Below are positions 61,913 to 64,000 of a stretch of 64,000 bases of DNA, piece by piece. Each line of letters begins with the position of its first letter. Position 1 is the first letter of the stretch. The notes under the pieces are model-generated. The model ran no database searches and was not told the origin of the DNA. It saw only the letters and a program-made list of their open reading frames with translations. Location of the stretch: NCBI RefSeq assembly GCF_963678975.1, contig NC_089272.1, positions 62,074,574 to 62,138,573 of the forward strand, read 5' to 3'. Position numbers and translations under genes: made by a program. Origin of the DNA: Dysidea avara (Eukaryota > Porifera > Demospongiae > Dictyoceratida > Dysideidae).

Positions 61913-64000
61913 ATGGCGGAAAGTTCAGTTGTGGCGACGTCCCCTCGTAGCGCAGTCCACGAAGGGGTAGTGTATGTTGTTGACAAGCAAGACCAAGAGG
62001 CAAGTAGCTGCTATACAATTATGTATGGCAGAAGTCTGAGATTTTCTTTTGCAATGTAGGCCCATGTGAAGTGGTATTTGAAGGCATTCTGTGTTGGCAC
62101 GGATGGCCAGCCAGCAAGACTGGTAGTGTTCGAGAATTCCAAACATGCCAGTAAGGGAAAACCTGTAATACGAGTCATACAGTTATCTGATGTTAAGAGC
62201 ATATCATCCTCCAATATCAACAAACATCAGAAGAAGCTAATTGTTATTGTGGTCTGCAATGGAGATGACTTTCTGTTTCATGTCAAGTCAGAGGATGATC
62301 ATGCAAAGTGGCTTGGATATTGTAATGTGTTGTATACCTTGCCAAACTATGTTATCCCTGAGATACCAAAACGTAACCTTATTTCAAGAGAATGTACCAA
62401 CAAATACACCGATCCCTGCAAGTTTGGTGCTGGTAAGTACATAAATTATGCACAATTGAAAAGGGCCACATAAACTAATAATCTCTGCCCGCATTGCTGT
62501 TTTCTGTATCAATGATAATTCCATTACTGGTAGAGTCATGGGAGTTATCAATTTAGTTTTTAATAATGAAAACTCACCTACCGTCATTGGTATATTGAGC
62601 ATTGGTATAAATGAGAAATTATAAAAATCTATTTAATGTAGTCTTTTCTCTGAGCGGTATAGGCCTGAGGACAGAGAACTTAGAAACTAAAAACAGATAA
62701 TATTGTGTTCAGTATAATGCACGACACCTCAATGGCCTGCTATAATAATATTGTTAGTGCATTAGTAGATCAATGGTGCTAGTACTGTATAGTAGCTAAA
62801 CTATAAGTGTTTGCAGTGTAAGTAGCAGATTTTATCACAATTCCATTATTATAATAATTATCAGTGTGCTTGTGGGAGTATCAGATATCATAATATTTTT
62901 ATGTATACCTGTAGGTATGTATGTAAGATGTTGAGAAAGCATTGTTTGCAGCAGAACATTGCATTAAGTTCAGTTATGATAGACTTATTATTCTTATAGT
63001 CCACATATTTGTCGTTTACTTGATCAATGAGGGAGTAGCATCCATCCTTGGTTTATCTGGACTCCACATCATCACCATTAAGGAGAGTGATCGCACCTTT
63101 AATGTCTATGCTTATCATACAGAGAAGCATCTTGTAGCTTGGGACCATGACAAGATACGACGATCTGGTTGCGTTGAATCGTTGGTGTTCATAGAGCCCG
63201 GAAGAAAGTGTCATGGAGGACCAGGACTATTGTTGATGTACTGCTCATCCCCTAGCAAACTTAGAAAATGTCTCCATAAGTAAGATTTCCCCAATTAAAT
63301 TGTTATTTATGTGTAACTAAAACTATTTGAATAATTGAGCATTGTGATATTCCCCTTTGTTTGTGTGTGGGATAGTGCTTCAGATGCACATTTTAAATTA
63401 AAACTTGTGGTTTGTGGAATGAGTATTTGTGTAAATTCCATGTATATAAGGCTTCATTCTTACCTTTTTTAGTTTTATTTGGAACAGTTCCACAGCTTTC
63501 ACATCAGCAGAGTCCGTGTCTGTTGATCCTGAAGTTAGTAGTCCCTATCTCACAAGTAGTGACAGTCGCCAGTTGGTCCATACTACATCAACTGTACCTC
63601 CGACAGCAAGTCAAGGCTGGTACATGCCACCATCTACAAAACCAAAGGGAATTCCTACCAGTTGTATCCATACAGACAAAATCACTCCTAGTATAGATAA
63701 TTCAGTGTGTTCTTCAAGCATCTCTCAACTGCATTCTCCTTCATGCAAAAAACTTTTTGCACCTAATCATGATAGTTTTAACAATCAAGCAGAATTTCGT
63801 TTACGATCTGAGGTGATATCAAAATCACAAATCAGTACATACAGACAGTCAGAGAGCTTTAGCAAACTAAAGAGTAAGAAACTGAACAGCAGAAGTCATG
63901 TCACTCAGCCACCTCAAAATGCTGGTGGTACAGACACACAGGAACCACCACCTCTTCCACCTAAGCCAAAGAAACTTTCTTCAACTGCTAGTGTGGCTCC
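61913..64000 (+). CDS. Gene 4: DOK/IRS-type PH-PTB adaptor, 3' end beyond window
   Basis: Exons are 61913-61999, 62060-62432, 63000-63279, and 63473 to past 64000; at least 422 residues. The first intron is GC-AG (GAG then GCAAGT, ending TGTAG); the others are GT-AG, and phases agree throughout. The PH domain (about 17-135) has VHEGVVYVVDK, VKWYLKAF, LVVFEN and the helix Trp in HAKWLGYCNVL. The PTB domain (about 155-246) has GVASILGLSGLHII, FNVYAYHTEK, and the classic GRKCHGGPG loop before LLLMYC. The linker is Ser/Thr-rich with a YMPP motif (YxxP type, known as an SH2 docking site in DOK proteins) and a proline-rich PPPLPPKPKK motif at about 405-414, a likely SH3 ligand. This matches the DOK plan: PH, PTB, then a docking tail. 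Whether it also ends in a CARD as gene 3 does cannot be seen here. Confidence 0.85.

Noticed and set aside
1-64000. CRISPR arrays, bacterial operons or attachment sites
   Set aside because: No evenly spaced direct repeats with unique spacers, and all supported genes are split by spliceosomal introns, so the DNA is eukaryotic.

Overview
This window looks like nuclear DNA of an invertebrate animal, most likely a sponge (Porifera). That is an inference from AT-rich sequence, short phase-consistent exons, a very high density of small inverted-repeat elements, and signalling genes of the Death-domain/CARD adaptor kind. There are no operons, Shine-Dalgarno sites or CRISPR arrays. No marker gene names the species.

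Layout. Bases 1-18,000 are almost all mobile-element debris: foldback MITEs, hAT-type MITEs (two with perfect 8-bp target-site duplications somewhere in the window), a broken LINE at 6.1-7.7 kb, SINE-like repeats, and a 1.4-kb element at 10,009-11,431. That element has 33-bp terminal inverted repeats, a TTA target-site duplication and an unrecognised two-exon, 300-residue gene. At 18.1-18.8 kb there is one exon of an unrecognised minus-strand gene.

From 19.8 kb on, four intact signalling genes and two dead copies can be assembled. Gene 1 (19,817-26,156, +) encodes a CARD followed by a ubiquitin-like (Ubl) domain ending in Gly-Gly plus three residues. Gene 2 (26,845-41,763, +) is a paralogue that adds a Death domain and a second conserved domain in front: DD - domain X - CARD - Ubl. 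Its introns are full of transposons. Gene 3 (59,651-55,674, -) is a DOK/IRS-type adaptor (PH then PTB) with a Ser/Asn-rich, Tyr-bearing linker and a C-terminal CARD of the same family. Two decayed minus-strand relatives of gene 3 lie at 46.9-49.4 kb and 52.1-54.0 kb. Gene 4 (61,913 to beyond 64,000, +) is divergently oriented from gene 3, has the same PH-PTB exon plan and a proline-rich SH3-ligand motif, and runs off the window.

How they may work together (inference): all three complete adaptors carry closely similar CARDs, so they could meet by CARD-CARD contact. That would link a phosphotyrosine input (PH-PTB adaptor) and a Death-domain input to an output with a ubiquitin fold and a diglycine end. 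The CARD-Ubl, DD-X-CARD-Ubl and PH-PTB-CARD architectures are the most interesting content here. Gene models were assembled by hand from splice signals, phase agreement and paralogue comparison; all total to whole codons, but no transcript data were available.
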